64,000 nucleotides of DNA from Parasphingopyxis lamellibrachiae (GCF_003385775.1 NZ_QRDP01000004.1:62001-126000); one strand, 5' to 3'. Positions 41,785 to 50,675 are shown, counted from the stretch's first letter. The notes: a model not told the origin generated them from the sequence alone. A program made the numbers and translations.

Positions 41785-43755
41785 TCAGGGTGTTGCGGTT
41801 GCGAACCAGAATTCCGGCTGTTCGAGAAGGCCAAGAAATGCGGCCAGCGCAGACGAGTCGCCACCAATGGTGAGCGCACCGGACTGGACCAAAGCCAATG
41901 GCCGCGCTGTACCGAGCAGCAGGGCCTCGAAGTTCGTCCGGCTAATCGTGACCGTCGCGGTGGGGTTATCGGGCGCGAGTTCGCGCGGTACAATTACGCT
42001 ACGGCCAATTTCGACAGCGATGGTCTCGCTCGTATCGGGAAATGCGAAGCTGAGCGTAAAGGGATCGCGCTGCAATCTCTCGGGCGCGTATCGGCTGGCC
42101 AGCATGTCGAACAGGGCGAGAGTAGGCACGGCGCGTAGGAAATCGGCATTGCCGAGCCGCGCCCCGCCGGTATCGGGTACCCCGTTGCGCAATTCGCTCG
42201 ATGCGGTGAGGTAATAGCTGCGCCATGCGCCGCTTTCGGCCTGGAAGCCGAGCTGCTCATAAGCTGCGGCCAGCCAGTTTCGTGCGCGCTCGTTTGCAGC
42301 ATTGGCAAAGACGACATGATTGAACAGTTCCGCCGCCCAGCGATAATCGCCCTCGTCGAACGCCTCGATGCCGCGCCCGATGACAGCATCCGCACCGCCC
42401 ATCGCCTCGACATAACGCGCTGCCGATTGTTCGTGTGGCAGTCGATGATATTCAGCCATCACACCGCCCCACCAACCGAAATAGTGCTGGTACACAGCCT
42501 TGGAGTTGTGATTGAGCGAGCCGTAATATCCGCGCGGATCGAAACGGTTCTGAATGAAATCCGGTTCAGCAATCGCTTCGGCCGTTTCGACCATCGTCGC
42601 ACCGCTATTTGCCCGGCGCAGCGTCTGGTCGTGCACATAGCGATAGATATCGCGCTGTCCGGTGAGGAAGGCGGCGACATTGTCCGAGCCCCAGCTCGGC
42701 CAGTGGTGAGAGGCCAGAACGACATCGGACCGGTCCGCATATTCGATCAGGACATGATCGATCGCCCGGCTCCAGCCGAGTGCATCGCGCACGACCGCGC
42801 CGCGCATCGTCAGGACGTTATGAAAGGTCGCCGTCGCCACTTCAGCCGTGTGGAGGGCGCGGTGCTCGGGCAAGTAAAACATGAATTCGGCTGGAGCTTC
42901 CGTTCCCGCCGCATCGATAAATTCGAATTGCACGCCATCGATCGTGCGGCGTGTGCCCCGTCCGGAAATCTCCTCGGTCGGGAGAATAAGGCTTACAGTA
43001 CCGCGTGGTACGCCAGGCCCGAGGCCGGATCCGATATGCGATGTGGGGGATGCGGGAATGATCTGGCCGAACATCAGAGTCGCCCGCCTGCTCATATGGG
43101 TTCCGGCGAGAAGGTTTTCAGAAACGGCATTGTCGGAAAAGCCGATCGGCGCGAGTACCGGTACGTTGCGAGCCGCGATCTCGGCCTCATCCATGATCCC
43201 GCGCGCCCCGCCGAAATGGTCGGCATGCGAATGGGTGTAGAGCATGCCGGCGACGGGCCGTTCGCCGAGCGTTTCGTTGACGAGGCGCAGCGCCGCAGCG
43301 GCGGTCTCCGTCGTTGTCAGCGGATCGACGATGATCCAGCCGGTTTCGCCCTCGATCACCGTCATTACGGAGAGGTCGTAGCCGCGAACCTGCCAGATCC
43401 CGTCGGTGACGGCGAACAGGCCGTGCTCGGCGGCCAGAGCTGATTGCCGCCAGAGCGAGGGATTGGCTGTATCCGGTGCTTCGCCCATCAGAAAATCATG
43501 GCCGCCCACCCTCCAGATGACCGATCCGTCTGCGCCCAATATGGTCTCGTCCTCGATCCGGGCGATGCGGCCGCGCCGGGCATCGGCGAAATCGGACGGC
43601 TCGGCCAGCGGCAACCGGTCCGCAACCGCGGCGTTGGCCGCCCGCGTCGCTTCGGTGGCGGTGCCGGGGGCAGGCGGGTCGCGCAGTTCGCCTTGCTGTG
43701 CGAACGCCGGCGCGGCGCTAGCCAGGAGAATGAGGGAAAGGATATGCGGCTTCAT
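41785..43755 (-). CDS. Alkyl/aryl-sulfatase-like metallo-beta-lactamase-fold hydrolase, exported
   Basis: A 656-residue periplasmic enzyme resembling SDS hydrolases (SdsA1/BDS1 type). A signal peptide (residues 1-19, AFA) precedes the metallo-hydrolase domain. Its zinc motif is H175-S-H177-A-D179-H180, followed by the family-typical insert NVPVLAPIGFSDNAVSENLLAG and MRRATLMFG-like text. A later alkylsulfatase dimerisation segment (FDPRGYYGSLNHNSKAVYQHYFGWW) and a C-terminal SCP2-like domain (from about 530) complete the usual architecture. It would hydrolyse alkyl sulfate esters, with the substrate unproven. It lies 76 bases downstream of soxR on the same strand. Confidence 0.9.
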   Translation of the reverse strand: MKPHILSLILLASAAPAFAQQGELRDPPAPGTATEATRAANAAVADRLPLAEPSDFADARRGRIARIEDETILGADGSVIWRVGGHDFLMGEAPDTANPSLWRQSALAAEHGLFAVTDGIWQVRGYDLSVMTVIEGETGWIIVDPLTTTETAAAALRLVNETLGERPVAGMLYTHSHADHFGGARGIMDEAEIAARNVPVLAPIGFSDNAVSENLLAGTHMSRRATLMFGQIIPASPTSHIGSGLGPGVPRGTVSLILPTEEISGRGTRRTIDGVQFEFIDAAGTEAPAEFMFYLPEHRALHTAEVATATFHNVLTMRGAVVRDALGWSRAIDHVLIEYADRSDVVLASHHWPSWGSDNVAAFLTGQRDIYRYVHDQTLRRANSGATMVETAEAIAEPDFIQNRFDPRGYYGSLNHNSKAVYQHYFGWWGGVMAEYHRLPHEQSAARYVEAMGGADAVIGRGIEAFDEGDYRWAAELFNHVVFANAANERARNWLAAAYEQLGFQAESGAWRSYYLTASSELRNGVPDTGGARLGNADFLRAVPTLALFDMLASRYAPERLQRDPFTLSFAFPDTSETIAVEIGRSVIVPRELAPDNPTATVTISRTNFEALLLGTARPLALVQSGALTIGGDSSALAAFLGLLEQPEFWFATATP

Positions 43756-43831
43756 GGATTTGCTCTCCGGACCGAAATTGTTTTTTGCGAACTATATGGG
43801 AGATCGCGTCCGGCAAGTCACGCGAGGCGGG

Positions 43832-44275
43832 TCAGTCCTCCAGCAGGAGGCGCGGGCCCGGTCCCCTTATTCCCGCCCGATCCTCCGGATTGTAGAGCTG
43901 GCATTTCTTCAGGCTCAGGCAACCGCAGCCGATACAGCCGTCGAGCCGTCGACGGGTGCGCTCCAGCTCGGCAATGCGCGCGTCGATTGTCCCGCGAATG
44001 GCGTTGCTGATCCGTGTCCAGTCTCGCTGGGTAGGAGCCCGGCCTTCGGGTAGTTTGGCCAGCTGGGTCTCGATCTCGCCGATCGAGAGGCCGAGCTGCT
44101 GGGCGATCAGGACGAAGGAGAGACGGCGAATGTCCGAGCGCAGGAAGCGGCGCTGGCCACCCGAACTGCGCAAGGGATGCACCAGGCCCTTCCCCTCGTA
44201 GAAACGGATGGCCGATACCGAAAGGCCGGTGCGGGCCGCCAGGTCGCCGATCGAGAGCATTGCTGTTTTAGCCAT
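43832..44275 (-). CDS. soxR: Redox-sensitive transcriptional activator SoxR
   Basis: MerR-family regulator with a [2Fe-2S] cluster that senses redox-cycling compounds. The 147-residue product has the MerR helix-turn-helix (LSIGDLAARTGLSVSAIRFYEGKGLV), the dimerisation helix, and the diagnostic cluster motif C114-x2-C117-x-C119-x5-C125 (CIGCGCLSLKKC). A SoxR-type palindrome with a 19-base promoter spacer lies in front of the divergent glyoxalase-fold genes. Those genes rather than soxS are therefore the target, as in many bacteria that lack SoxS. Confidence 0.96.
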   Translation of the reverse strand: MAKTAMLSIGDLAARTGLSVSAIRFYEGKGLVHPLRSSGGQRRFLRSDIRRLSFVLIAQQLGLSIGEIETQLAKLPEGRAPTQRDWTRISNAIRGTIDARIAELERTRRRLDGCIGCGCLSLKKCQLYNPEDRAGIRGPGPRLLLED

Positions 44276-44308
44276 AACTGTGATCGCTTTTTCCGTTGGA
44301 AATAAGTC

Positions 44309-44339
44309 TTGATCTCAACTTAGGTTGAGGTTGTAGATC
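44309..44339 (+). promoter_or_regulatory. SoxR-controlled promoter with SoxR box
   Basis: A -35-like TTGATC (44309-44314) and -10-like TAGATC (44334-44339) are separated by 19 bases, the stretched spacing of MerR-type promoters. The palindrome CTCAACTTAGGTTGAG (44314-44329) is centred in the spacer and resembles the enterobacterial soxS box. It drives the plus-strand VOC genes. Confidence 0.85.
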
Positions 44340-44414
44340 ATGCAACCGAAGCAGCGATGGTTCGGTGTGAAGGCCCGAACTGCTCCTGCCGAAACCGTTT
44401 TCAGGGAGCAAGTT

Positions 44415-44816
44415 ATGCAGCTCAATCAGGTAACCGTTGGAGCGACCGACTATGCGGCCTCGCTGGCCTTCTACCGGGCTCTCGGTCTGAGGCAGATAGT
44501 GGATGCATCGCCCCGATACGCGCGGTTCGAAACGCCTTCCGGAGAGACATTCTCCATCCACAAGGTGGAGGCCGTCACCGGCGACAGCACGGTCATCTAT
44601 TTCGAAATCGAAGCGCTGGACGAGCGGGTTGCCGCTCTCAAGGCGGCGGGTATCCGGTTCGAGCGCGGCCCGCGCGATGAAAGCTGGGGCTGGCGCGAAG
44701 CACGGCTTCGCGATCCGGCCGGCAACCCCCTCTGCCTGTTCAGCGGCGGCGAAAATCGCCGGTTTCCGCCCTGGAGGATCGACAAAAAATCAACACCAAA
44801 GGAGATTGTACAATGA
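44415..44816 (+). CDS. VOC (glyoxalase/bleomycin-resistance fold) family protein, first of pair
   Basis: A 133-residue vicinal-oxygen-chelate-fold protein. The beta-alpha-beta modules are visible as VTVGATDYAASLAFYRALGLRQIVD and the C-terminal GWREARLRDPAGNPLCLFSGGENRRFPPW. The exact activity (lyase, dioxygenase, binding protein) is unknown. GGGAG precedes the ATG at 44415, and the longer frame to 44340 overlaps the SoxR promoter. Its stop overlaps the next VOC gene by four bases, and both follow the SoxR box. A role in disposing of redox-cycling or electrophilic compounds is inferred. Confidence 0.85.
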   Translation: MQLNQVTVGATDYAASLAFYRALGLRQIVDASPRYARFETPSGETFSIHKVEAVTGDSTVIYFEIEALDERVAALKAAGIRFERGPRDESWGWREARLRDPAGNPLCLFSGGENRRFPPWRIDKKSTPKEIVQ

Positions 44817-45193
44817 CACAGGGTAAACTCGAACATGTGAACATTGCGGTGACCGATCCGCAACGATCGGCGGATCTGATGCGCGACCTGTTCGGCTGGC
44901 ATATCCGCTGGGAGGGCGCGGGTATGCTCGGCGGACATACAATCCATGTCGGCAATGACGACGACTATCTCGCCATCTACACTAATGCCGATATCGCCAA
45001 GGCGGACCCGCAATTCCGCAAGAGCGAACCGCTCAATCATATCGGTGTCGTTGTGGATGATCTCGATGCGGTCGAGGCGAAAGTCATCGCGGCGGGACTG
45101 GAGACGATGAATCATGCGGACTACGAACCTGGCCGCCGCTTCTATTTCTTCGACTGGAACGGCATCGAATTCGAGGTGGTGAGCTATGCCTAA
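44813..45193 (+). CDS. VOC family protein, second of pair
   Basis: A 126-residue glyoxalase-fold protein with paired modules: KLEHVNIAVTDPQRSADLMRDLFGWHIRWEG and LNHIGVVVDDLDAVEAKVIAAGL, ending FYFFDWNGIEFEVVSYA. Metal ligands would come from H8, E near the end (EFEVV) and H in LNHIG, the usual VOC positions. It overlaps the preceding VOC gene by four bases, and the following small gene overlaps its end by eight, so all three form a SoxR-driven operon. Specific substrate unknown. Confidence 0.87.
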   Translation: MTQGKLEHVNIAVTDPQRSADLMRDLFGWHIRWEGAGMLGGHTIHVGNDDDYLAIYTNADIAKADPQFRKSEPLNHIGVVVDDLDAVEAKVIAAGLETMNHADYEPGRRFYFFDWNGIEFEVVSYA

Positions 45194-45407
45194 GCGAACC
45201 GAAACGCCGGCGTGGCAGCGTTTTTGCGCTGCCATGGTCGAGCATGGGCACGGGCGCGCCGCCGACATTCAGGCGGCCTCGGCGCAGCGGCAGCCGCGCG
45301 GGAAGAAGGAGGACGGAAGCAAGGTTGCCGCGAAAGAGAGGCCGAGTGCCCGCCTTCTGCTGGAGCAGCTGATCCCGTACCTCTATGATCGTTTTCCGGC
45401 GTTTTAG
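45186..45407 (+). CDS. Small basic hypothetical protein at the end of the SoxR-linked operon
   Basis: A 73-residue open frame overlapping the second VOC gene by eight bases. It reads MPKRTETPAWQRFCAAMVEHGHGRAADIQ, then a basic linker (RQPRGKKEDGSKVAAKERP), then a C-terminal amphipathic part LLLEQLIPYLYDRFPAF. The overlapping start and sensible codon use suggest a real gene, but no homologue is recognised. A shadow frame on the other strand is arginine-rich and less likely. Its stop overlaps the end of the convergent dioxygenase gene by four bases. Confidence 0.55.
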   Translation: MPKRTETPAWQRFCAAMVEHGHGRAADIQAASAQRQPRGKKEDGSKVAAKERPSARLLLEQLIPYLYDRFPAF

Positions 45408-46246
45408 ACGGGGCGGTCGCCATTCACGGTCACCCGCCGCATATGGCGGCGCTGGCCCTGATAATCGTTGAGCGCATAGTGCCAGACGCAGCGATTGTCC
45501 CAGAAGGCGACCGCGCCGTCGCTCCAGCGGAAGCGGCAGGTGAAACGCTCGTCGCGGCAATGGTCGAACAGGAAGGCGAGGAGCGGCCGGCTTTCGCGCT
45601 TGCTCATATCCTTGAATCGCAGGGTAAAGGCCGGGTTCACATACAGGCCTTTCCTGCCGGTCTCCGGATGGGTGCGGACAACAGGATGCGCATATTCGGG
45701 CGCTTCGTCCGTTGTCTGTGTGTCCATGGATTGGCGCGCCTGGGCCGATTGGCCCCGGCTGCTATATTCGCGCGATGCCGAATGGATGGCGGTGAGGCCG
45801 TCCAGCATCGCCTTCATCCCGTCCGACAGGGCGTCATAGGCCGCCATCTGGTTTGCGAACAGCGTGTCGCCGCCATATTCGGGCACTTCGATGGCGTGAA
45901 GTATCGAACCGAGTGCGGGCTTTTCGATATAGGACATGTCCGAATGCCAGCCGCCGCCGAAATTGATTTGTTCGTCCGGCTCCTTGATGATCTCCAAAAT
46001 CTCGGGATGGCCGTCCATTCCGGAAACATAGGGATGCACATTGAGACTGCCGAAACGACGACCGAACGCTTTATGCGCTTCGGGCGTCAGGCTGTGCTGG
46101 TCTCGAAAGAAGATGACATGATGGTCGAGCAAGGCCCGGTGGATCGCATCGAAGGCCTGATTGGAAAGGTCCGCCGAAAGATCGGCGCCTTCGATTTCAG
46201 CGCCAAGGGCACCGGCAATTGGCTTTACCGCAATCTGATCGGGCAT
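45404..46246 (-). CDS. TauD/TfdA family 2-oxoglutarate-dependent dioxygenase
   Basis: A 280-residue Fe(II)/2-oxoglutarate dioxygenase. The metal triad is H101 and D103 in GWHSDMSY plus H256 in NRCVWHYALNDY. The 2-oxoglutarate-binding arginine is in QRRHMRRVTV (R267 or R270). The family contains taurine, alkylsulfate and phenoxyacetate oxygenases, and the closest activity cannot be decided. Neighbouring alkylsulfatase and sulfur-assimilation genes make sulfonate or sulfate-ester use a possibility only. AGAGGA precedes the ATG at 46246; the longer start at 46297 overlaps the upstream gene. It is probably co-transcribed with the membrane protein upstream. Confidence 0.9.
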   Translation of the reverse strand: MPDQIAVKPIAGALGAEIEGADLSADLSNQAFDAIHRALLDHHVIFFRDQHSLTPEAHKAFGRRFGSLNVHPYVSGMDGHPEILEIIKEPDEQINFGGGWHSDMSYIEKPALGSILHAIEVPEYGGDTLFANQMAAYDALSDGMKAMLDGLTAIHSASREYSSRGQSAQARQSMDTQTTDEAPEYAHPVVRTHPETGRKGLYVNPAFTLRFKDMSKRESRPLLAFLFDHCRDERFTCRFRWSDGAVAFWDNRCVWHYALNDYQGQRRHMRRVTVNGDRPV

Positions 46247-46262
46247 TGTTCGGATCCTCTCC

Positions 46263-46646
46263 CTAGGCTGCGCTGCCTTTGTAGGAGCGATAGCCAAGCA
46301 GGAATATTACAATTGTAACCGCTTCGACCACCATGGGCTGAATGGCCGTTGGCTCCATTCCGTCCAGCGCAAGGCTGACGAAACGGCCGGTAAGGGCGAT
46401 AGCGAAGAGGAATAACGGCGCGAGCAATGCGCCCGGCCGGTTTTTCACGGCGGCAAAGAGGGCGAAAAGGCCGGTCGTGAGGAAGAAGGCCGAGAAATCA
46501 GCGCGTAAGGTTGCGATCCCCTGAACGCCGACCGGTTCAACGAAAAAACTGGCGGCGATGTCTAGCGGCTGCAACAGATAGGCCATCCCCATAACCGTAT
46601 ATAGCGCGCCCAGCAGCCCGATGAGTATGCGCAGTATCAGATGCAT
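46263..46646 (-). CDS. DUF4345-like membrane protein
   Basis: A 127-residue membrane protein with about four hydrophobic helices. Its pattern (LYTVMGMAYLLQPLDIAASFFVEPVGVQGIATLRADFSAFFLTTGLFALFAAV) resembles DUF4345, in which an R-x-D-F sequence sits after the second helix. Function is unknown. GGGGAG lies upstream of the ATG at 46646. It is 16 bases before the dioxygenase start and likely shares its transcript; it is divergent from glmS. Confidence 0.75.
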   Translation of the reverse strand: MHLILRILIGLLGALYTVMGMAYLLQPLDIAASFFVEPVGVQGIATLRADFSAFFLTTGLFALFAAVKNRPGALLAPLFLFAIALTGRFVSLALDGMEPTAIQPMVVEAVTIVIFLLGYRSYKGSAA

Positions 46647-46782
46647 GACAATCTCCCCTTGCTCAGAAGGTGCCAGACTTTGGTGCCATGTCAACTTGGT
46701 CCGGGCGATGTTAACTTGATGCTCGGCGTTTTCGGTCTAAAGACCAACGGGTTCCCCGGATCGGGCGAAGAGGCAGGAATAT

Positions 46783-48606
46783 ATGTGCGGCATTATCGGA
46801 ATTCTCGGCAAGGACAATGTGACCAACCGGCTGGTCGAGGGACTTAAGAGGCTTGAATATCGAGGTTATGACTCTGCCGGTGTCGCGACACTTTCCGAGG
46901 GACGGATCGAACGCCGCCGGGCCGAGGGCAAGCTCGACAACCTTGTCAGGGTGCTGGCCGATGATCCGGTCGATGGAGTGACGGGCATCGCCCATACGCG
47001 ATGGGCCACGCATGGCGCACCGACGACCGACAATGCCCATCCCCATGCCACAGAGGAAGTGGCGCTGGTCCACAATGGCATCATCGAAAATTTCAAGGAA
47101 TTGCGGGACGAATTGCTGGCGCGCGGCCGGGCGTTCGAAAGCGAAACGGATACCGAGGTCGTCGCGCATCTGATCTCCGAACAGATAGAGACCGGCGTTG
47201 CACCGCGCGATGCTGTGCGCAAAACGCTTGACCGGCTGCATGGCGCCTTTGCGCTGGCGATCATGTTCAAGAGCGATCCCGACATGCTGATCGGTGCGCG
47301 TCTCGGTTCACCGCTCGTGGTAGGCCATGGCGATGGCGAGAGTTTCTTCGGGTCCGATGCGCTGGCGCTCGCGCCGTTCACACAGAAGATCAGCTATCTC
47401 GAAGAAGGCGATATGGTCGTCATAACGCGCAATGCGACGATGATCTATGACGAGAATGACGAGCTGATCGCGCGGCCCGTTGCGCTGTCGGGCGCCTCGG
47501 CGGCCGCGAATGAGAAGGGCAATCACGCCCATTTCATGCAGAAAGAGATTTTCGAACAGCCCATCGTCGTCGCCCAGACATTGCAGAGCTATCTCCGGCC
47601 GCTGGAAGAACAGGTCGCGCTACCCGACATGGCGTTCGACCTGGCCGGGTTCGACCGGATCTCGATCGTCGCCTGCGGCACATCCTCCTATGTCGCCATG
47701 ATCGGCAAATATTGGATCGAGCAGTTTGCGCGTGTGCCCGTCGAAGTCGATGTGGCGTCCGAGTTTCGCTATCGAGATCCGGTTCTTACGGAAAACCAGC
47801 TGGCCCTGTTCATTTCGCAATCGGGAGAGACGGCGGATACGCTGGCCGCGCTCAAGCACTGCAAAAGGGCGGGAGTTAAAACGGCAGGGATCATTAATGT
47901 GCCGACCAGTTCCATGGCGCGTGAAGTCGACCTGCTGCTATCCACCCATGCTGGCCCCGAGATCGGCGTTGCCTCGACCAAGGCGTTCACCTGCCAGCTC
48001 GCCGTGATGGCGGCTTTTGCCACAAACCTCGCGCGCGCCAAGGGCAAGCTTTCACCGGAGGAAGAGCGCGAAATCGTTCGCCATTTGTCCGAAGCGCCCG
48101 AGGCGATGAATGCGGCGCTGGGCCATGACGAAGATATCGCCGGCATGGCGGGCACGATCGCCGAGGCGCGCGACGTGCTCTATCTCGGGCGCGGGATCGA
48201 TTATCCGATGGCGCTTGAAGGCGCGCTGAAGCTGAAAGAAATCAGCTATATCCATGCAGAGGGCTATGCGTCCGGCGAAATGAAGCATGGGCCGATCGCG
48301 CTGATCGACGATGCGGTGCCGCTGATCGTAATTGCGCCGTCCGGCCCGCTGTTCGAAAAAACCGTGTCCAACATGCAGGAGGCCCAGGCACGCGGCGCAA
48401 AGGTCGTGCTGATTTCGGACGCCGAAGGGATAGGAAGAGCAGGCCAAGGCACGATCGCGACCATCGAGATGCCCAAGGTTCACCCGCTGATCGCGCCGCT
48501 TGTCTATGCGATTCCCGTGCAGCTGCTCGCCTATCATGTTGCGGTGGCGAAGGGCACGGATGTCGATCAGCCGCGCAATCTGGCGAAATCGGTGACGGTG
48601 GAATAG
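46783..48606 (+). CDS. glmS: Glutamine-fructose-6-phosphate transaminase (isomerizing)
   Basis: GlmS makes glucosamine 6-phosphate from fructose 6-phosphate and glutamine, the first step to UDP-GlcNAc. The 607-residue product begins CGIIGILG, with Cys2 as the N-terminal glutaminase nucleophile after Met removal. It contains HTRWATHGAPTTDNAHPH, then two SIS sugar-isomerase domains with ACGTSSYVAMIGKYWIEQ, ISQSGETADTLAAL and the late STKAFTCQL. The C-terminus ends PRNLAKSVTVE, the conserved tail. AGGA precedes the ATG. No glmS ribozyme is seen in the short leader. glmU is 9 kb upstream. Confidence 0.97.
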   Translation: MCGIIGILGKDNVTNRLVEGLKRLEYRGYDSAGVATLSEGRIERRRAEGKLDNLVRVLADDPVDGVTGIAHTRWATHGAPTTDNAHPHATEEVALVHNGIIENFKELRDELLARGRAFESETDTEVVAHLISEQIETGVAPRDAVRKTLDRLHGAFALAIMFKSDPDMLIGARLGSPLVVGHGDGESFFGSDALALAPFTQKISYLEEGDMVVITRNATMIYDENDELIARPVALSGASAAANEKGNHAHFMQKEIFEQPIVVAQTLQSYLRPLEEQVALPDMAFDLAGFDRISIVACGTSSYVAMIGKYWIEQFARVPVEVDVASEFRYRDPVLTENQLALFISQSGETADTLAALKHCKRAGVKTAGIINVPTSSMAREVDLLLSTHAGPEIGVASTKAFTCQLAVMAAFATNLARAKGKLSPEEEREIVRHLSEAPEAMNAALGHDEDIAGMAGTIAEARDVLYLGRGIDYPMALEGALKLKEISYIHAEGYASGEMKHGPIALIDDAVPLIVIAPSGPLFEKTVSNMQEAQARGAKVVLISDAEGIGRAGQGTIATIEMPKVHPLIAPLVYAIPVQLLAYHVAVAKGTDVDQPRNLAKSVTVE

Positions 48607-48607
48607 C

Positions 48608-49045
48608 ATGGCCGGCGAACCCTTCATCGTCACGGTGCAAACGGCTGGCGGGCGCTACACGCAGAAGGTGGCTGCGGGCGGCCATGAATGGTTGATCGAC
48701 GAACCGGAATCGCTGGGCGGAGACGATAAGGGGCCAACGCCATACGATCTGTTGCTGGCTTCGCTGGGCGGCTGCACGGCCATCACCATGCAAATGTATG
48801 CCCAGCGCAAGGGCTGGCCGCTCAGCGCCGTCCACATTGCGCTCGAGCACAGCCGCGAGCATCGCGACGACTGCGCGACCTGCAACAATTCAGACAACAA
48901 GATCGATATCGTCGACGGAGCAATCACGATGGAGGGCGATCTCGACGAAGATCAGCGGGCGCGCTTGATGGAAATTGCCGGAAAATGCCCCGTCCACCGA
49001 ACTTTGACCAACCGACTCGACATCAACATCATACTTGGGGACTAA
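48608..49045 (+). CDS. OsmC family protein
   Basis: A 145-residue OsmC/Ohr-superfamily protein. These are small dimeric thiol peroxidases or related stress proteins. The family text GGDDKGPTPYDLLLASLGGCTAITMQMYAQRKGWPL includes the conserved cysteine in GGCTA. A second region has CATCNNSDNKIDIV and the tail CPVHRTLT, carrying the other cysteine. That layout belongs to the YhfA-like branch rather than true Ohr, so peroxidase activity is uncertain. It starts one base after the glmS stop and probably shares its transcript. Confidence 0.87.
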   Translation: MAGEPFIVTVQTAGGRYTQKVAAGGHEWLIDEPESLGGDDKGPTPYDLLLASLGGCTAITMQMYAQRKGWPLSAVHIALEHSREHRDDCATCNNSDNKIDIVDGAITMEGDLDEDQRARLMEIAGKCPVHRTLTNRLDINIILGD

Positions 49046-49074
49046 ACAGGGCGCGGATCGAGGGGGAGAATAAA

Positions 49075-50196
49075 GTGGACGATTGCACGGCGGATATCGG
49101 AACATTCTGCGACAGCGTGACCTGTGGTTCGGCTCGTGATGAACGTCGAGCCTGGGTTCGCGAGGCGGTTGCACGGATCACCGCCGACTATACCCGGTCG
49201 GCCGACACGCATCTGATCAAGCTCGATCTGCCGCTCTTCCCGGACATTTCGCTCTACCTGAAAGACGAGTCGACCCATCCCACGGGCAGTTTGAAGCATC
49301 GGCTGGCGCGTTCCCTGTTTCTCTACGGGCTGTGCAACGGTCATATCGGGCCGGACACCGCGATAGTGGAAAGCTCATCCGGGTCCACCGCGGTTTCCGA
49401 AGCCTATTTCGCGCGGCTGTTGGGGCTGCGTTTCGTTGCCGTCGTGCCCCGGGGAACGGCACGCCGCAAGTTGGATCAGATCACCCATTATGGCGGGGAA
49501 ACGCGCGAGGTTCCATCGGGCGAGATTTACGATGCCGCCGCGCGCCTCGCGCAGGAACTGGGCGGCCATTATATGGACCAGTTCACCTTTGCCGAGCGCG
49601 CGACCGACTGGCGCGGCAACAACAATATCGCCGAAAGCCTGTTTTCCCAGATGGCGAAAGAGGCACATCCCGTTCCCGACTGGGTGGTGATGAGCGCAGG
49701 CACGGGCGGTACATCGGCAACCATTGGCCGCTATATCCGCTATCAATTCGAATTGACCGGGCGCACCAGGCTCTGTGTTGCCGATCCTGAAAATTCCGTT
49801 TTCTATGAAAGCTATTGTGCAAGGGATCCGGACATAACAGGCGATGGCCAATCCCGGATCGAGGGGATCGGCCGTCCGCGGGTCGAAGCCTCCTTCCAGC
49901 CCTCTGTGATCGACCGGATGATGAAAGTTCCGGACTCCGCGTCGATTGCGACCATCTACTGGCTGGAGCGGGTGCTGGGGCGCAAATGCGGCGGATCGAC
50001 CGGCACCAATGTTTTTGCGGCACTCGCGCTGATGACCGAGATGCGCGATGCAAGCAAAGCGGGAAGCCTCGTTACCATGATATGCGACAGCGGAGAGCGT
50101 TATCTGGAAACCTGTTACAACCCTGAATGGGTTGGCGAGCAGGGGCTGAACCCGGCGCCCTATGCCGAAATTCTGACGGGGCTCAGCGGAATCTGA
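49075..50196 (+). CDS. PLP-dependent cysteine synthase-fold enzyme
   Basis: A 373-residue fold-type II PLP enzyme. The Schiff-base lysine is K74 in STHPTGSLKHRLARSLF, the phosphate-binding SSSGSTAVSEAYFARLLGL follows, and SAGTGGTSATIGRYIRYQF is the second glycine loop. It differs from CysK/CysM and resembles the long cysteine synthase / cysteine desulfhydrase (Cds1-like) group. Synthesis or breakdown of cysteine are both possible. The GTG at 49075 is chosen because GAGGGGGAGA lies just before it; the open frame from 48985 overlaps OsmC. Sulfate activation genes lie 500 bases downstream. Confidence 0.82.
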   Translation: MDDCTADIGTFCDSVTCGSARDERRAWVREAVARITADYTRSADTHLIKLDLPLFPDISLYLKDESTHPTGSLKHRLARSLFLYGLCNGHIGPDTAIVESSSGSTAVSEAYFARLLGLRFVAVVPRGTARRKLDQITHYGGETREVPSGEIYDAAARLAQELGGHYMDQFTFAERATDWRGNNNIAESLFSQMAKEAHPVPDWVVMSAGTGGTSATIGRYIRYQFELTGRTRLCVADPENSVFYESYCARDPDITGDGQSRIEGIGRPRVEASFQPSVIDRMMKVPDSASIATIYWLERVLGRKCGGSTGTNVFAALALMTEMRDASKAGSLVTMICDSGERYLETCYNPEWVGEQGLNPAPYAEILTGLSGI

Positions 50197-50215
50197 CGAT
50201 GGCGGGAGAATCATT

Positions 50216-50554
50216 GTGAATGTGCTTATGGGGCTTGCGGCATTGTCGGGAGCGATGGCTGTCGGAGCGGGGGCATTCGGCGCGCATGGCGCCCATGGCG
50301 AGGCGGCCGAATGGCTGAAAACGGGCGGACAATATCAGCTCGTTCATGCCGTTGCCGCCCTTGTCGCCCTGCAGATGCAGGCGCGCGGTTCGGCCTGGTT
50401 GTTTGTAATCGGCGCCGCGATCTTTGCCGGTACGCTCTATCTGATGGCGCTGGGCATGCCGCGCTGGCTGGGCGCTGTTACGCCGATTGGCGGGGCCCTG
50501 CTGATCGGTGGCTGGCTATGGCTTGCCTGGACGGCGGCGCGCATGGGGAATTGA
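50216..50554 (+). CDS. DUF423 membrane protein
   Basis: A 112-residue membrane protein of the DUF423 family (YgdD-like), function unknown. The hallmark is GAMAVGAGAFGAHGAHGEAAEWLKTGGQYQLVHAVAALVAL, with four hydrophobic helices in total. The GTG start at 50216 has GGGAG upstream; an ATG at 50228 is the alternative. It lies 19 bases after the PLP enzyme and is likely co-transcribed with it. Confidence 0.87.
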   Translation: MNVLMGLAALSGAMAVGAGAFGAHGAHGEAAEWLKTGGQYQLVHAVAALVALQMQARGSAWLFVIGAAIFAGTLYLMALGMPRWLGAVTPIGGALLIGGWLWLAWTAARMGN

Positions 50555-50675
50555 CGCGGCGGGGCGCAGCGTTTGGCAAAGCCATGCTTTCACCGTCACA
50601 ACCAAGCCATGCTCGCAATTGCGCTTCGGCTTTCCTAAACGGGCCGAAATTGGCTGACGAATGGGATGGGATATA

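Noticed and set aside
46700-46782. glmS ribozyme in the glmS leader
   Set aside because: Only about 130 bases separate it from the divergent gene and the ribozyme core is not recognisable; such ribozymes are known from Gram-positive bacteria.
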